Origin: Bacteroidota bacterium
Lineage (GTDB): Bacteria; Bacteroidota; Bacteroidia; Cytophagales; Spirosomataceae
Direction of reading: 5' to 3'
DNA: 64,000 nucleotides
Assembly: GCA_020161355.1 (NCBI GenBank)
Contig: JAIUOF010000006.1
Coordinates: 186,001-250,000 of the forward strand
The translations under genes were made by a program, and so were the position numbers. This document shows, one piece after another, positions 52,261 through 60,744 of this stretch. Positions within the stretch are counted from its first letter, which is position 1. Each line of letters starts with the position of its first letter. The notes below the pieces were generated by a model. It was not told where the DNA came from, ran no database searches, and was given only the letters and a program-made list of their open reading frames with translations.

Positions 52261-54012
52261 TTGTTTTATTTCTCTGTTGATTTTTCCGGGAAAACTCCTG
52301 TTTTACATTTGAATGGCGATGCTCCTTTCATCCAAAACGAGGAGCACGTAATATATACCGATAAACATTTTAATGAAAATTATCCCGGAATTACCGTTTA
52401 TGAATTTCTTAAAAATGAAAACTATAGTTTTTTGAGTGAATTGCATTTAGGATTTAGTATTATATTCTACAACAAAAAAAACCACAAGCTGCTTGTTTTC
52501 AGAGATTTATTCGGCATAAAAAGCTTGTATTTTTCTCAAGAAAATAAAAAAATCACCATTTCTGATCAAATAAAGCCGCTGGTCCGGAACGGCAAGGAAC
52601 AGTTAAATAGACCCTATATAAAAGATTATCTCAGTTTCCAGATTTCGGATCAAAATATCAGTTCCGAAACATTTTTTGAGAATATTCACAGAATTTTGCC
52701 AGGGCATATGCTTACCGGGGAAAATGGCGAGATAAAACAAATTCCCAATGAATTTTTGGGTGATTTCAAACCAAATGAATTCAATTTTCAGGAGATTTTA
52801 TCTGAAAAAATAAAAAATATCACAAATAAATCCGGACAGGTGGGCTCATATCTAAGTGGTGGGCTTGACTCTGGCTTAATTTCAATTTTGCTCAATCAGA
52901 ATTCTGAAAAATATCCTTCATTTTATTTCAAAACTGACGCTGAAATTACCGAAGATGAGGAAATAGCTGAAAAAATTTCGGAAATAAATAACTTTCCTAT
53001 CCATAAAATTTCGCCACCTGAAATTGAAATTGAAACCCTGAAAAACTGGGCATCAAAAAGTATGCAACCTGAGCTGATGTTATTCCCGGCAGAGATTTTT
53101 GCTTATATCATTAAAACAGGTAATCAAAAAATACTTTTGAGCGGCCATGGCGGAGATACCATAGCAGGTGATGGCCTCGAATATCTGGAAATTTTATTTG
53201 AAAATGGCGAATATAAAAATCTAAAAAACAGTCTTTTCCTATATTATTCCCAAAAAAATAAAGCCTGGAAGAAAATTGGTTACAATGATCCATTCCGTGC
53301 TTTTTTAACTGATTATTTCTTAAAGAAATCCTTCATTTTGTTCCAAAAAAATCGTTTAATTGTATCTCTAAAAGCTACTTTTAAACTATTTTTTGCTTTT
53401 AATCTTTCTATTTTTGATTTGTTTCCAAGGATAAAATTGAGAAACATTGTCAGGAAACTCAAAACCATAAAGCATAAGCTTAAGAAGGAAATTGATTTCG
53501 CCGGTTTATTTTTTAAAAATGGCACAGCTCACCAAAACAGGCAATTTAATTCAAACTTCATCGGACTCGGAATTCATGCCCTCGAAACCTTCGGGCTGGT
53601 AGATGAGATTACTAATACCCAGACCCTTTATCCGTTGATTGACCAGCGGCTGCTTGAGATAAGTTTATTTCAGAGTCCGCTGGAGAAGTTTGCACATGGA
53701 AGAGGAAGAGGGAGTATCAGGATTGCCCTCGAAAAAATAGCTCCGGATTTTCTGACCAACCGAACCGGAAAAGGAGATTTTGATTTATTAATTGAAAATA
53801 TCTTTAAAAAATTGTGGGATAAGTATGGGAAAACCCTGCCTGAAGACCACCAGGTATGGCAGTTTGCCGATAAAAATATTTATAACAAGGCAATTGAAAA
53901 CGATTCTGACCCTATTTTTACAGAAAAAATAAATAAAAACGACTTATGGTACTTGCAAAGAACTATGTATCTGGCAATCTGGCTCGAAGTTTTGGAATCG
54001 CATTCTTCCTGA
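52261..54012 (+). CDS. Asparagine synthetase-like amidotransferase lacking the N-terminal Cys
   Basis: The 583-residue protein has an N-terminal Ntn-like domain (residues 1-150, with DLFGIKSLYF) and a C-terminal ATP-pyrophosphatase domain with the PP-loop SGGLDS at 199-204 and the LLSGHGGDT loop near 292-300. The N-terminus reads MFYFS in place of MCGI, so the glutaminase nucleophile Cys2 is missing. The enzyme may use ammonia or another amine, or make a different amide bond, as in lasso-peptide cyclases (McjC) and beta-lactam synthetases. Translation starts at TTG, the only candidate after the upstream stop. No lasso precursor or McjB-like protease is nearby. The next gene overlaps it by 67 bp. 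Confidence 0.8.
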   Translation: MFYFSVDFSGKTPVLHLNGDAPFIQNEEHVIYTDKHFNENYPGITVYEFLKNENYSFLSELHLGFSIIFYNKKNHKLLVFRDLFGIKSLYFSQENKKITISDQIKPLVRNGKEQLNRPYIKDYLSFQISDQNISSETFFENIHRILPGHMLTGENGEIKQIPNEFLGDFKPNEFNFQEILSEKIKNITNKSGQVGSYLSGGLDSGLISILLNQNSEKYPSFYFKTDAEITEDEEIAEKISEINNFPIHKISPPEIEIETLKNWASKSMQPELMLFPAEIFAYIIKTGNQKILLSGHGGDTIAGDGLEYLEILFENGEYKNLKNSLFLYYSQKNKAWKKIGYNDPFRAFLTDYFLKKSFILFQKNRLIVSLKATFKLFFAFNLSIFDLFPRIKLRNIVRKLKTIKHKLKKEIDFAGLFFKNGTAHQNRQFNSNFIGLGIHALETFGLVDEITNTQTLYPLIDQRLLEISLFQSPLEKFAHGRGRGSIRIALEKIAPDFLTNRTGKGDFDLLIENIFKKLWDKYGKTLPEDHQVWQFADKNIYNKAIENDSDPIFTEKINKNDLWYLQRTMYLAIWLEVLESHSS

Positions 54013-54659
54013 TAAGTACTGTTTTAATTGCCTGCAATGAGACCAATGAGATACAGCCTGCCGAGTTTTATCCCTTAACCACTAATGTAAAACGGGTTTA
54101 CAAAGTAACTGAAAACAGATACGCCATCAATGCCCCGGTGACCCGTAGCACTTATTATATTCAGGAGCAGATTATTGATTTAAAAACCTCTGCCAATACT
54201 ACTGATTTTTTGATATCCAGAAATTTGGGAAACCAACCTTCTGGTGAATTCCAAACCGTGAGTGTAATTAAAGGTCAAAGAACATTTAATATGCTGACGC
54301 TCAAGGAAGAAAATATTGATTATGTAAAATTGGTATTCCCTGTGAGTGATGGACTTGTTTTTAATCCCAATAAATACAATACCTTGCCCGAAGCTAAATC
54401 GAAATGCCAGCTTAGTTCTGAAAAATTTAATTTAGGCACACTATCGGCTCACCTTTTGTTAACGGTAGTTGAAAAAAATGACACTTCTCTAATCGACAGA
54501 AAGCTAAAATACGCCAGATATGCCAATGGCCTGGGTTTAGTGGAATTCCGGGAAAAAGATTTGGAATACTGTCAGGCCACCCCTGAATGCATCGGAAAAG
54601 GGATTATTGCCAGTGGAAAGGATATAAAATATGAACTGGTAAGTATAACAGAAAAATAA
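53946..54659 (+). CDS. Putative lipoprotein
   Basis: The 237-residue protein has a long N-terminus ending in a hydrophobic segment and lipobox VLIAC, with the lipidated Cys near residue 30. The mature part is beta-rich (KRVYKVTENRYAINAPVTRSTYYIQ, quoted in part) and contains two Cys near the end (LEYCQATPECIGKG) that could form a disulfide. I do not recognise a family. ATG 53946 lies inside the synthetase gene (67-bp overlap); no later start preserves the signal. The coupling suggests translation together with the synthetase. Confidence 0.75.
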   Translation: MVLAKNYVSGNLARSFGIAFFLISTVLIACNETNEIQPAEFYPLTTNVKRVYKVTENRYAINAPVTRSTYYIQEQIIDLKTSANTTDFLISRNLGNQPSGEFQTVSVIKGQRTFNMLTLKEENIDYVKLVFPVSDGLVFNPNKYNTLPEAKSKCQLSSEKFNLGTLSAHLLLTVVEKNDTSLIDRKLKYARYANGLGLVEFREKDLEYCQATPECIGKGIIASGKDIKYELVSITEK

Positions 54660-54672
54660 TTCCCTGACCTTA

Positions 54673-57600
54673 TTATCTGATAACCAGCCTATATTCCAGA
54701 ATTTCCATATCGGCATTTCTGAACTCTACCTGACTTTTTAAAACATAATTGCCTGCACCATAAAGGCTATTTACCGGCAGAAAAACATAATTGGGGCCAA
54801 CTTTTGGACTAAATGGCATATCAAATAAATGCTTACCCGAAATTTCAAAAACAGAAATCATCCCGGAAACCGGATTTTCGGGACTATGTACCATGACTTT
54901 TGCCGTTACATCTGATTCGGAAGGGTTTGGGAAAACTGAAAATGTCCCTTTGGCCGTTTGGTCAGTTACTTTAAAACTTATTTCAAACAGATTTTCAACC
55001 GTATTACCTTCTTTATCAGAACCTTGGACCAAAACCCAATATAAACCTGCCTTAAGCTGTAAGTCTGGCAATAGAAATTGTAACTGATTGTCAGACAAAC
55101 GATTGACAGTAAAATTCTGTAAATCAAGCGGCAGGTACTGACAAGTTTCACACGATTTGATGTATACTTTTAGGAGTCCATCGGGAGCCTTAAGGCTGCG
55201 ATCATCAATCAAAACTACTTCCAGTGAAGCATTTTTCGAAACCAGCTGCCCGTTCTCTATAGCTTTTCCATCAATTTTGACATCCAAAAACGGACTCAGT
55301 ACATCCTCCAGAAAGTTTTCAGGATACAACGTTTTACTGCTCACCTCGGCCCAGGCGGCTTGCCCCGGAAAAGTGAGATTCACAGAATTATTGTTTTCGT
55401 TGTATTCTTCCAACAGGTTTTCCGGGTCAATTTTCACTTCTATTTTTCTGATTTTGTCAGAATACGGTATTTTAAAAAACACCGTATCTTTCCTTGAAAA
55501 TCCACTAACCGAAGTTTTAAATATGTTCTGAGCTAAACCATCACCGGTCAAAGACAAGGCTACATTTATTTTTTCTGAGGGTAAAAACCTGCCGTAATTA
55601 CTCAGCACAGCTCCAACCTGAAAAGAATCAGATTTGGAAATCGGTTGATATGAATTGAGCGATTGAAGGAAAATACCCAGCGAATCAGACAAGTAATCGG
55701 GTTTTGAAACCGGAAAAACCCGCAGTGCAGGGTCGCCTTGATATACCACCTGATGCATGTCAGCCAGAATGTAAGTGTCTGATTTTTTGGCTGCCAGGGT
55801 TTTATTAATCGCTTGATGAATCTGACCAATAGTGGCATTGGCAGTTTTTTCATTTTGGAAAAAATTGCCATACATCAATCCGAGGTATTCCTTGGTTGAA
55901 TTAAAATAACTCCAGAAAGAATTGGCAAAAAGTCCTATGGCACCTTTATCGGGGGTTATCAACCAATCGGTACTGAGGGTATTGTACCTGTAAAAAATAT
56001 TACCCACTCCGCAGCCATTAAAAAACATAAAGGGGTATTTCGATTTATTGCTGTAATTTCGTTTTAGATCAGAACTATAACCAATATTCAAATCGATAAT
56101 CGTAGGCGAGCCGTGACCAACAAATGTAACCAAACCCACACCTTTGTTGATTGGAGCACTGATATCAACCTCCTCGATTTCCCCTGATTGCTTTTTCGAC
56201 AAAACTTCGATTTCGCCTGAAAATGGACCTGTTTTGACTCCTTTTTCAAAATCAACCAGCAAGTTTTTAAGGAGTGTCATTTCAAATGTATTTTCACCGC
56301 CACTCATGTGCAACACGCGTTTTTTCCACTCCGCCGAAGGACTTTCTTCAAACTCCCTGACTTTTTTCAGATAACTCAAAACTTCTGAATTTTTGCTGAC
56401 ATTGAGTCTGCCCGTAGGGACTCCTTCTACGTCAGCATCCTCGCCAAAAAGACCCGCAGTAAGCAAAGCGTCAGAACCCGGATAACCAAAAGAAGGAACG
56501 AGTTCCTGATTTGATTTCAATACATCAGGGAAGGTTACTGCTTTACCTATTATCAACAGATTTTTCCTTTCTGAAGTACCTTCGAGAATGTCTTCCACAG
56601 CATTTCGGATAACCAAAGGGTTTTTTTCGCCAAAAAAGTACTGATCATACAGATCCTCAATATAAACTACCCCGCATTTATACTCACCACCAGCTTTCGA
56701 ACTGCGATAACTTGCCCAGGCCTCAGCTGATTCTTTCAAACTTTTATGCGAAATTATCAGATATTCCGGCTTAAAAGAACGTTTTTTAAAGCTCACCAAA
56801 CCAGCAATCTTGGGCTTCTGGACAGCATCTGAAACATAAATAGTGGCATCTTGATTGCTTTTAAAATATTGATATTCAGAATTATCCTTAGTTAAAACCT
56901 TTTTAATATTATTTGGATCAGAAATTTCATAAACAGATGCATTTTGTCCCGGGTTCTTGAAAATACACAATGAATCTTTCAGAGGAAGTTCATACGGGCG
57001 TGAGGTGAGTGCTGCCCCGAAAGATTTAGGATATTTAATTTGGATATAATTAACTGAATACCAATCAAATGCCCCTTTATTATTCCCTTTTATTTCAAAA
57101 CTTAAATTCTGTGACCCTAAATTATCCTCCAGGGTATCGGTATAAACGCCAAATGGAGGGATTGAAATTCGGTTTCTTACGATTTTGGTATTCAGGCTTA
57201 GGTTTAAATTGTGAAAAAGTCTGGATCTGCCATTAAGGCTCAAATAAACCTTTGTTTTTGAGTTACTTTTTACAAAATCTGGAAGGAAAAAGTCAATTTT
57301 CTTTGTAGTATCAGTAGTTGCGAATTCTCCTGACCAACCTTCTCCGGGTTCATAAAAGCTTTGCTGGATCACCGGTAAGAGTCCAATGGAGTTATTTAGC
57401 GAATATTGGGTATTTGGAGCATAGAGCATCGATTCGGTGTAATAGGCGGTCGTGGTGGCCGTGGAATTGGAAATTACAGTATCAGCCCGGAGAGGTAATT
57501 CGTCAGCATTGGTAATGAAATAAGTGGCGAGATCACTAAAGAGGCTGTTAAATGGGTTGTTTCTTTTCCGGGGTCGGTAAACCAGTGAATCAAGCACTCC

Positions 57601-57894
57601 ATGGTTTTTCTCCGCATAAAATTCAATATAACCATCCTTTTGGAGTTCTCCCGCGATTTCGTTGTGTGCCAAAAGCTTTACCGGTTCACCATGATGAAGT
57701 AAACTTATATTTTTAAATGAAGTCAATCCGGCATCCTTAAGGTCAGAATAGCCCAGCCGGTAAATTCCGTCCTTTGAAATTTCTATTTTCAAATAAGACT
57801 GATCAAATTTAATCCAGTGTGTGTAATCATTTGCCTGTCCCATAACAGACAAATTAATTCCCGAAAAAATCAAAAAAAGCACAAATAGCCTCAT
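54673..57894 (-). CDS. C25 (gingipain-like) cysteine peptidase with T9SS sorting domain
   Basis: The 1073-residue protein has a signal peptide (MRLFVLFLIFSGINLSVMGQ), a long N-terminal beta region (WIKFDQSYLKIEISKDGIYRLG), a peptidase C25 domain and Ig-like modules. Catalytic residues are His at about 594 (FVGHGSPTIID) and Cys at about 628 (FFNGCGVGN). The end is a type A T9SS sorting domain with the FPNPSESDV motif. It should be exported by the type IX system. The domain order also resembles PorU, the T9SS sortase that cuts such signals from other proteins; I cannot tell cargo from sortase by eye. ATG 57894 puts the signal peptide at the N-terminus. The last 14 bp before the preceding lipoprotein gene are intergenic. 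Confidence 0.85.
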   Translation of the reverse strand: MRLFVLFLIFSGINLSVMGQANDYTHWIKFDQSYLKIEISKDGIYRLGYSDLKDAGLTSFKNISLLHHGEPVKLLAHNEIAGELQKDGYIEFYAEKNHGVLDSLVYRPRKRNNPFNSLFSDLATYFITNADELPLRADTVISNSTATTTAYYTESMLYAPNTQYSLNNSIGLLPVIQQSFYEPGEGWSGEFATTDTTKKIDFFLPDFVKSNSKTKVYLSLNGRSRLFHNLNLSLNTKIVRNRISIPPFGVYTDTLEDNLGSQNLSFEIKGNNKGAFDWYSVNYIQIKYPKSFGAALTSRPYELPLKDSLCIFKNPGQNASVYEISDPNNIKKVLTKDNSEYQYFKSNQDATIYVSDAVQKPKIAGLVSFKKRSFKPEYLIISHKSLKESAEAWASYRSSKAGGEYKCGVVYIEDLYDQYFFGEKNPLVIRNAVEDILEGTSERKNLLIIGKAVTFPDVLKSNQELVPSFGYPGSDALLTAGLFGEDADVEGVPTGRLNVSKNSEVLSYLKKVREFEESPSAEWKKRVLHMSGGENTFEMTLLKNLLVDFEKGVKTGPFSGEIEVLSKKQSGEIEEVDISAPINKGVGLVTFVGHGSPTIIDLNIGYSSDLKRNYSNKSKYPFMFFNGCGVGNIFYRYNTLSTDWLITPDKGAIGLFANSFWSYFNSTKEYLGLMYGNFFQNEKTANATIGQIHQAINKTLAAKKSDTYILADMHQVVYQGDPALRVFPVSKPDYLSDSLGIFLQSLNSYQPISKSDSFQVGAVLSNYGRFLPSEKINVALSLTGDGLAQNIFKTSVSGFSRKDTVFFKIPYSDKIRKIEVKIDPENLLEEYNENNNSVNLTFPGQAAWAEVSSKTLYPENFLEDVLSPFLDVKIDGKAIENGQLVSKNASLEVVLIDDRSLKAPDGLLKVYIKSCETCQYLPLDLQNFTVNRLSDNQLQFLLPDLQLKAGLYWVLVQGSDKEGNTVENLFEISFKVTDQTAKGTFSVFPNPSESDVTAKVMVHSPENPVSGMISVFEISGKHLFDMPFSPKVGPNYVFLPVNSLYGAGNYVLKSQVEFRNADMEILEYRLVIR

Positions 57895-57997
57895 AACAAA
57901 CCAATAATCGTCAAAAATAATCAAAACTGCCAAAACAAAAGAGCTTTTGGGTCATTAATGAAATTAGAAAAAATTATTTGAACCAAAAAAAATACAA

Positions 57998-58029
57998 TTT
58001 GTTTTAGAAAAAATTAAAACCCACCTTTG
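57998..58029 (+). promoter_or_regulatory. Possible promoter of the desaturase gene
   Basis: TTTG (57998-58001), a 20-nt spacer and CACCTTTG (58022-58029) resemble TTTG / TAnnTTTG with the TA replaced by CA. It ends 22 bp before the desaturase ATG. Confidence 0.4.
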
Positions 58030-58051
58030 TAAAAAGTAATGACCTATTGAT

Positions 58052-59146
58052 ATGAACAAGGTAAAGTTTTCTAACCCGGGCGAAGCACAGTTTTTACCAA
58101 CCCTACGAAACAAAGTAGAAAATTATTTCAAAGAAAAACATGAGTCTAAATCAGGTGGAAATACCATTTTAATAAAGGCAATAATTCTTATTTCTGTTTT
58201 TTTTACTGCATACGGAATGATTCTTTTCGGTCATTTCTCCAACACCATCAATTTAGCCCTAACAATAATCATGGGAGTCGGAACTGCCGGAATTGGGATG
58301 GGGGTGATGCATGATGCTGTTCACGGTTCTTTTTCTAAGAAAAAATGGGTGAATAAGTTTTTTGGAAGCTCCCTTTACTGGTTGGGAGGCAATGTTTACA
58401 ACTGGGAAATTCAGCACAATTCGCTTCATCATACTTATACCAATATTCTCCATCTCGATGAAGACATTACTGGGAAATTTATGCTAAGACTGAATCAGGC
58501 AGAACCCAGGAGGGCATACCACCGTGTTCAGTTTTTGTATGCGTTTTTGCTCTACAGCATGATGACGATTTCATTTTTGTGGAAAGATTTTAAAGAAATT
58601 GGTTTATTTAATTCTCTGGCAAAAACCGGAATTGTAAAACCATTTTCGGGCAAACAAATAGTGATTCTGCTCATAACCAAATTATTGTATGTGCTGTTTA
58701 TTTTTGTACTTCCCATGTATCTGCTTGATATTTCATTTGGACAATGGTTTGCGGGCTTTATGGCCATGCACCTTACAGCGGGATTAATTTTGGCTACTGT
58801 TTTCCAGTTGGCACATGTAGTGGAGGGTGCCGAACAACCCATTCCTGATAATCATGACCATATTGAGTCGGCTTGGGCGGTACATCAGCTTAAGACCACC
58901 TCCAATTTCTTCTCCAATAATCTTTTACTTTCCTGGTATATAGGCGGACTTGATTTCCAAATTGAGCATCATCTCTTCCCTAAAATATCCCATGTGCATT
59001 ACCGGAAGATATCAAAAATCGTTAAAGAGACTGCTGAGGAGTTTGGTTTCGTTTATAATTCTAAAGGAAGTTTTTTCAATGCCCTCAATTCACATATCCA
59101 GATGTTGAAAAAATTAGGGAAATATGAAACAATTTCTGCAAATTAA
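58052..59146 (+). CDS. Fatty acid desaturase, acyl-lipid or acyl-CoA type
   Basis: The 364-residue membrane enzyme has the three histidine boxes of the desaturase superfamily: H87-DAV-H91 (MHDAVHGS), H122-NSLHH (126-127) and QIEHH (303-307), with about four to five membrane helices. The QxxHH third box is typical of front-end or linoleoyl-type desaturases, but there is no cytochrome b5 domain. It introduces a double bond into acyl chains and so sets membrane fluidity. It shares its last base with the start of an upstream extension of the glutathione peroxidase frame and may be in one operon with it and menA. Confidence 0.92.
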   Translation: MNKVKFSNPGEAQFLPTLRNKVENYFKEKHESKSGGNTILIKAIILISVFFTAYGMILFGHFSNTINLALTIIMGVGTAGIGMGVMHDAVHGSFSKKKWVNKFFGSSLYWLGGNVYNWEIQHNSLHHTYTNILHLDEDITGKFMLRLNQAEPRRAYHRVQFLYAFLLYSMMTISFLWKDFKEIGLFNSLAKTGIVKPFSGKQIVILLITKLLYVLFIFVLPMYLLDISFGQWFAGFMAMHLTAGLILATVFQLAHVVEGAEQPIPDNHDHIESAWAVHQLKTTSNFFSNNLLLSWYIGGLDFQIEHHLFPKISHVHYRKISKIVKETAEEFGFVYNSKGSFFNALNSHIQMLKKLGKYETISAN

Positions 59147-59172
59147 TGGTATTTAGAAATAAACAAAATATT

Positions 59173-59772
59173 ATGAAAATTCTGATTGTATCGCTTGGAT
59201 TGATTTCAGTAGTAGCTTTTTTGGGTAGAAAAACTTTAAAAAATATTTTTAGCTCAAAAAAGGAAGTTTTCGAAGTAAAAGACAAAAATGCCATGAAAGG
59301 CTCCCTTTATGATTTTTCGATGAACAGCCTCGACGGAAAAACTATTAATCTGAACCAATATAAAGGCAAAAAAGTGGTGATTCTGAATGTGGCATCCAAA
59401 TGTGGATATACGCCACAATATGCCGACTGGCAAAAATTTCATGAAAAGTATGGAGATAAAGTGGTGGTTTTGGGCTTCCCTGCAAACGATTTCATGAAGC
59501 AGGAACCCGGTTCTAATGAAGAAATTGCTGAATTTTGCCAGAAAAATTACGGTGTAAGCTTTCAGATGTTTGAAAAAATCGAAGTTACAGGCAAAAACAA
59601 GCATCCCTTGTATCAATGGCTTAGCCAAAAAGATCAAAATGGATGGAACGACAATGAACCAAGCTGGAATTTCTGTAAATATGTGGTTAATGAAAATGGA
59701 CAGCTTACCCATTTTTTTGAATCTAAAATATTACCCACCAACCCCGATTTTATCAAAGCAGTAGGAATATAA
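59173..59772 (+). CDS. Glutathione peroxidase family protein
   Basis: The 199-residue protein has an N-terminal membrane anchor or signal (MKILIVSLGLISVVAFLG) and a thioredoxin-like peroxidase domain. The catalytic tetrad is visible as C77 in NVASKCGYTPQY, Gln in PANDFMKQEPGS, Trp in PSWNFCKY and Asn nearby. The enzyme uses Cys rather than selenocysteine and likely takes electrons from thioredoxin. Neighbouring desaturase suggests protection against lipid peroxides, an inference. Its stop overlaps the menA start. Confidence 0.9.
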   Translation: MKILIVSLGLISVVAFLGRKTLKNIFSSKKEVFEVKDKNAMKGSLYDFSMNSLDGKTINLNQYKGKKVVILNVASKCGYTPQYADWQKFHEKYGDKVVVLGFPANDFMKQEPGSNEEIAEFCQKNYGVSFQMFEKIEVTGKNKHPLYQWLSQKDQNGWNDNEPSWNFCKYVVNENGQLTHFFESKILPTNPDFIKAVGI

Positions 59773-60662
59773 TGCGTTCTCCCTCATTTAAAGAATGGTT
59801 AGGTGCGGCACGACTCCGTACCTTGCCATTGGCACTTTCCAGTATTATTCTCGCCGGTTTTTTGGCAGCCTATAAGGGTCTTTTTGATTGGAAAATATTT
59901 ATTCTGGCATTCCTGACTACTGTGAGTTTACAGGTTTTATCCAACTTTGCCAATGATTACGGTGACAGCCAAAATGGTGCAGACTCCAAAGATAGAATAG
60001 GCCCCGCAAGAGCAGTACAAGCCGGTGTGATATCCCAAAAACAGATGTTAGGAGCAGTAAAAGTGTTTGTAGTAATATCTTTGATTTTAGGTTTGACGCT
60101 CATTTTTGTTTCTTTTGGTGGATTTACAAGCAACTTTTTTATTTTCCTGACTATCGGCATTATGGCAATTATGGCGGCTTATTTTTATACAGCCGGCTCC
60201 AGACCCTATGGTTATGTAGGACTGGGCGACCTTTCAGTTTTTATTTTCTTTGGGTTGGTGGGAGTTTTAGGCAGTTATTATCTTTATGCAAAAACCTTTG
60301 ACCCTGATATAATTTTACCTGCTGTGGCTTGTGGACTATTGGCCACTGGTGTACTCAACATAAACAATATCAGAGACTTAGAATCAGATAAATCTACAGG
60401 AAAACATACTATACCGGTGAAATTAGGCCGCAAGAATGCCTTGATTTACCACTGGGTTCTACTATCAGGCTCAATTTTTTCTATCTTAATTTTCGCTTTT
60501 ATGCAGGAAAAAGTGAGTTACTATTATTTGCTATCCTTTCCCTTGATCATAATAAACGGCATTCAGGTTTCTAAAAACAGCAATCCTGATGCTTATCTCA
60601 AGACACTTGCCCTCACTTCTCTTGCTACGGTCTTGATGCTTGGGTTTAGCCTGATATATTGA
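59772..60662 (+). CDS. menA: 1,4-Dihydroxy-2-naphthoate polyprenyltransferase (MenA)
   Basis: The 296-residue integral membrane protein belongs to the UbiA superfamily with about nine helices. The first aspartate-rich motif is NFANDYGDSQNGAD and the second is NNIRDLESDKSTGKHTIPVKLGRK. It attaches the polyprenyl tail to dihydroxynaphthoate, the step before methylation in menaquinone synthesis. It starts in the last base of the upstream gene and is 82 bp before the TPR gene. With menE at 8-9 kb it supports menaquinone use by this organism. Confidence 0.93.
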   Translation: MRSPSFKEWLGAARLRTLPLALSSIILAGFLAAYKGLFDWKIFILAFLTTVSLQVLSNFANDYGDSQNGADSKDRIGPARAVQAGVISQKQMLGAVKVFVVISLILGLTLIFVSFGGFTSNFFIFLTIGIMAIMAAYFYTAGSRPYGYVGLGDLSVFIFFGLVGVLGSYYLYAKTFDPDIILPAVACGLLATGVLNINNIRDLESDKSTGKHTIPVKLGRKNALIYHWVLLSGSIFSILIFAFMQEKVSYYYLLSFPLIIINGIQVSKNSNPDAYLKTLALTSLATVLMLGFSLIY

Positions 60663-60713
60663 TTTAGAAAATGATTTGTGAATTTTGTCGCATTTTTTCG
60701 CTAAAATAATTAT

Positions 60714-60721
60714 TATATTTG
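60714..60721 (+). promoter_or_regulatory. Possible -7 box for the TPR gene
   Basis: TATATTTG matches TAnnTTTG and lies 23 bp before ATG 60745. The nearest TTTG upstream (60684-60687) is 26 nt away, longer than the usual spacing. Confidence 0.35.
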
Positions 60722-60744
60722 GGCAAAAATTTAATCTTTTTCTA

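Noticed and set aside
52261..54659. Lasso-peptide biosynthesis cluster
   Set aside because: Only a cyclase-like homologue is present. There is no precursor peptide frame, leader-binding protein, McjB-type protease or exporter next to it.
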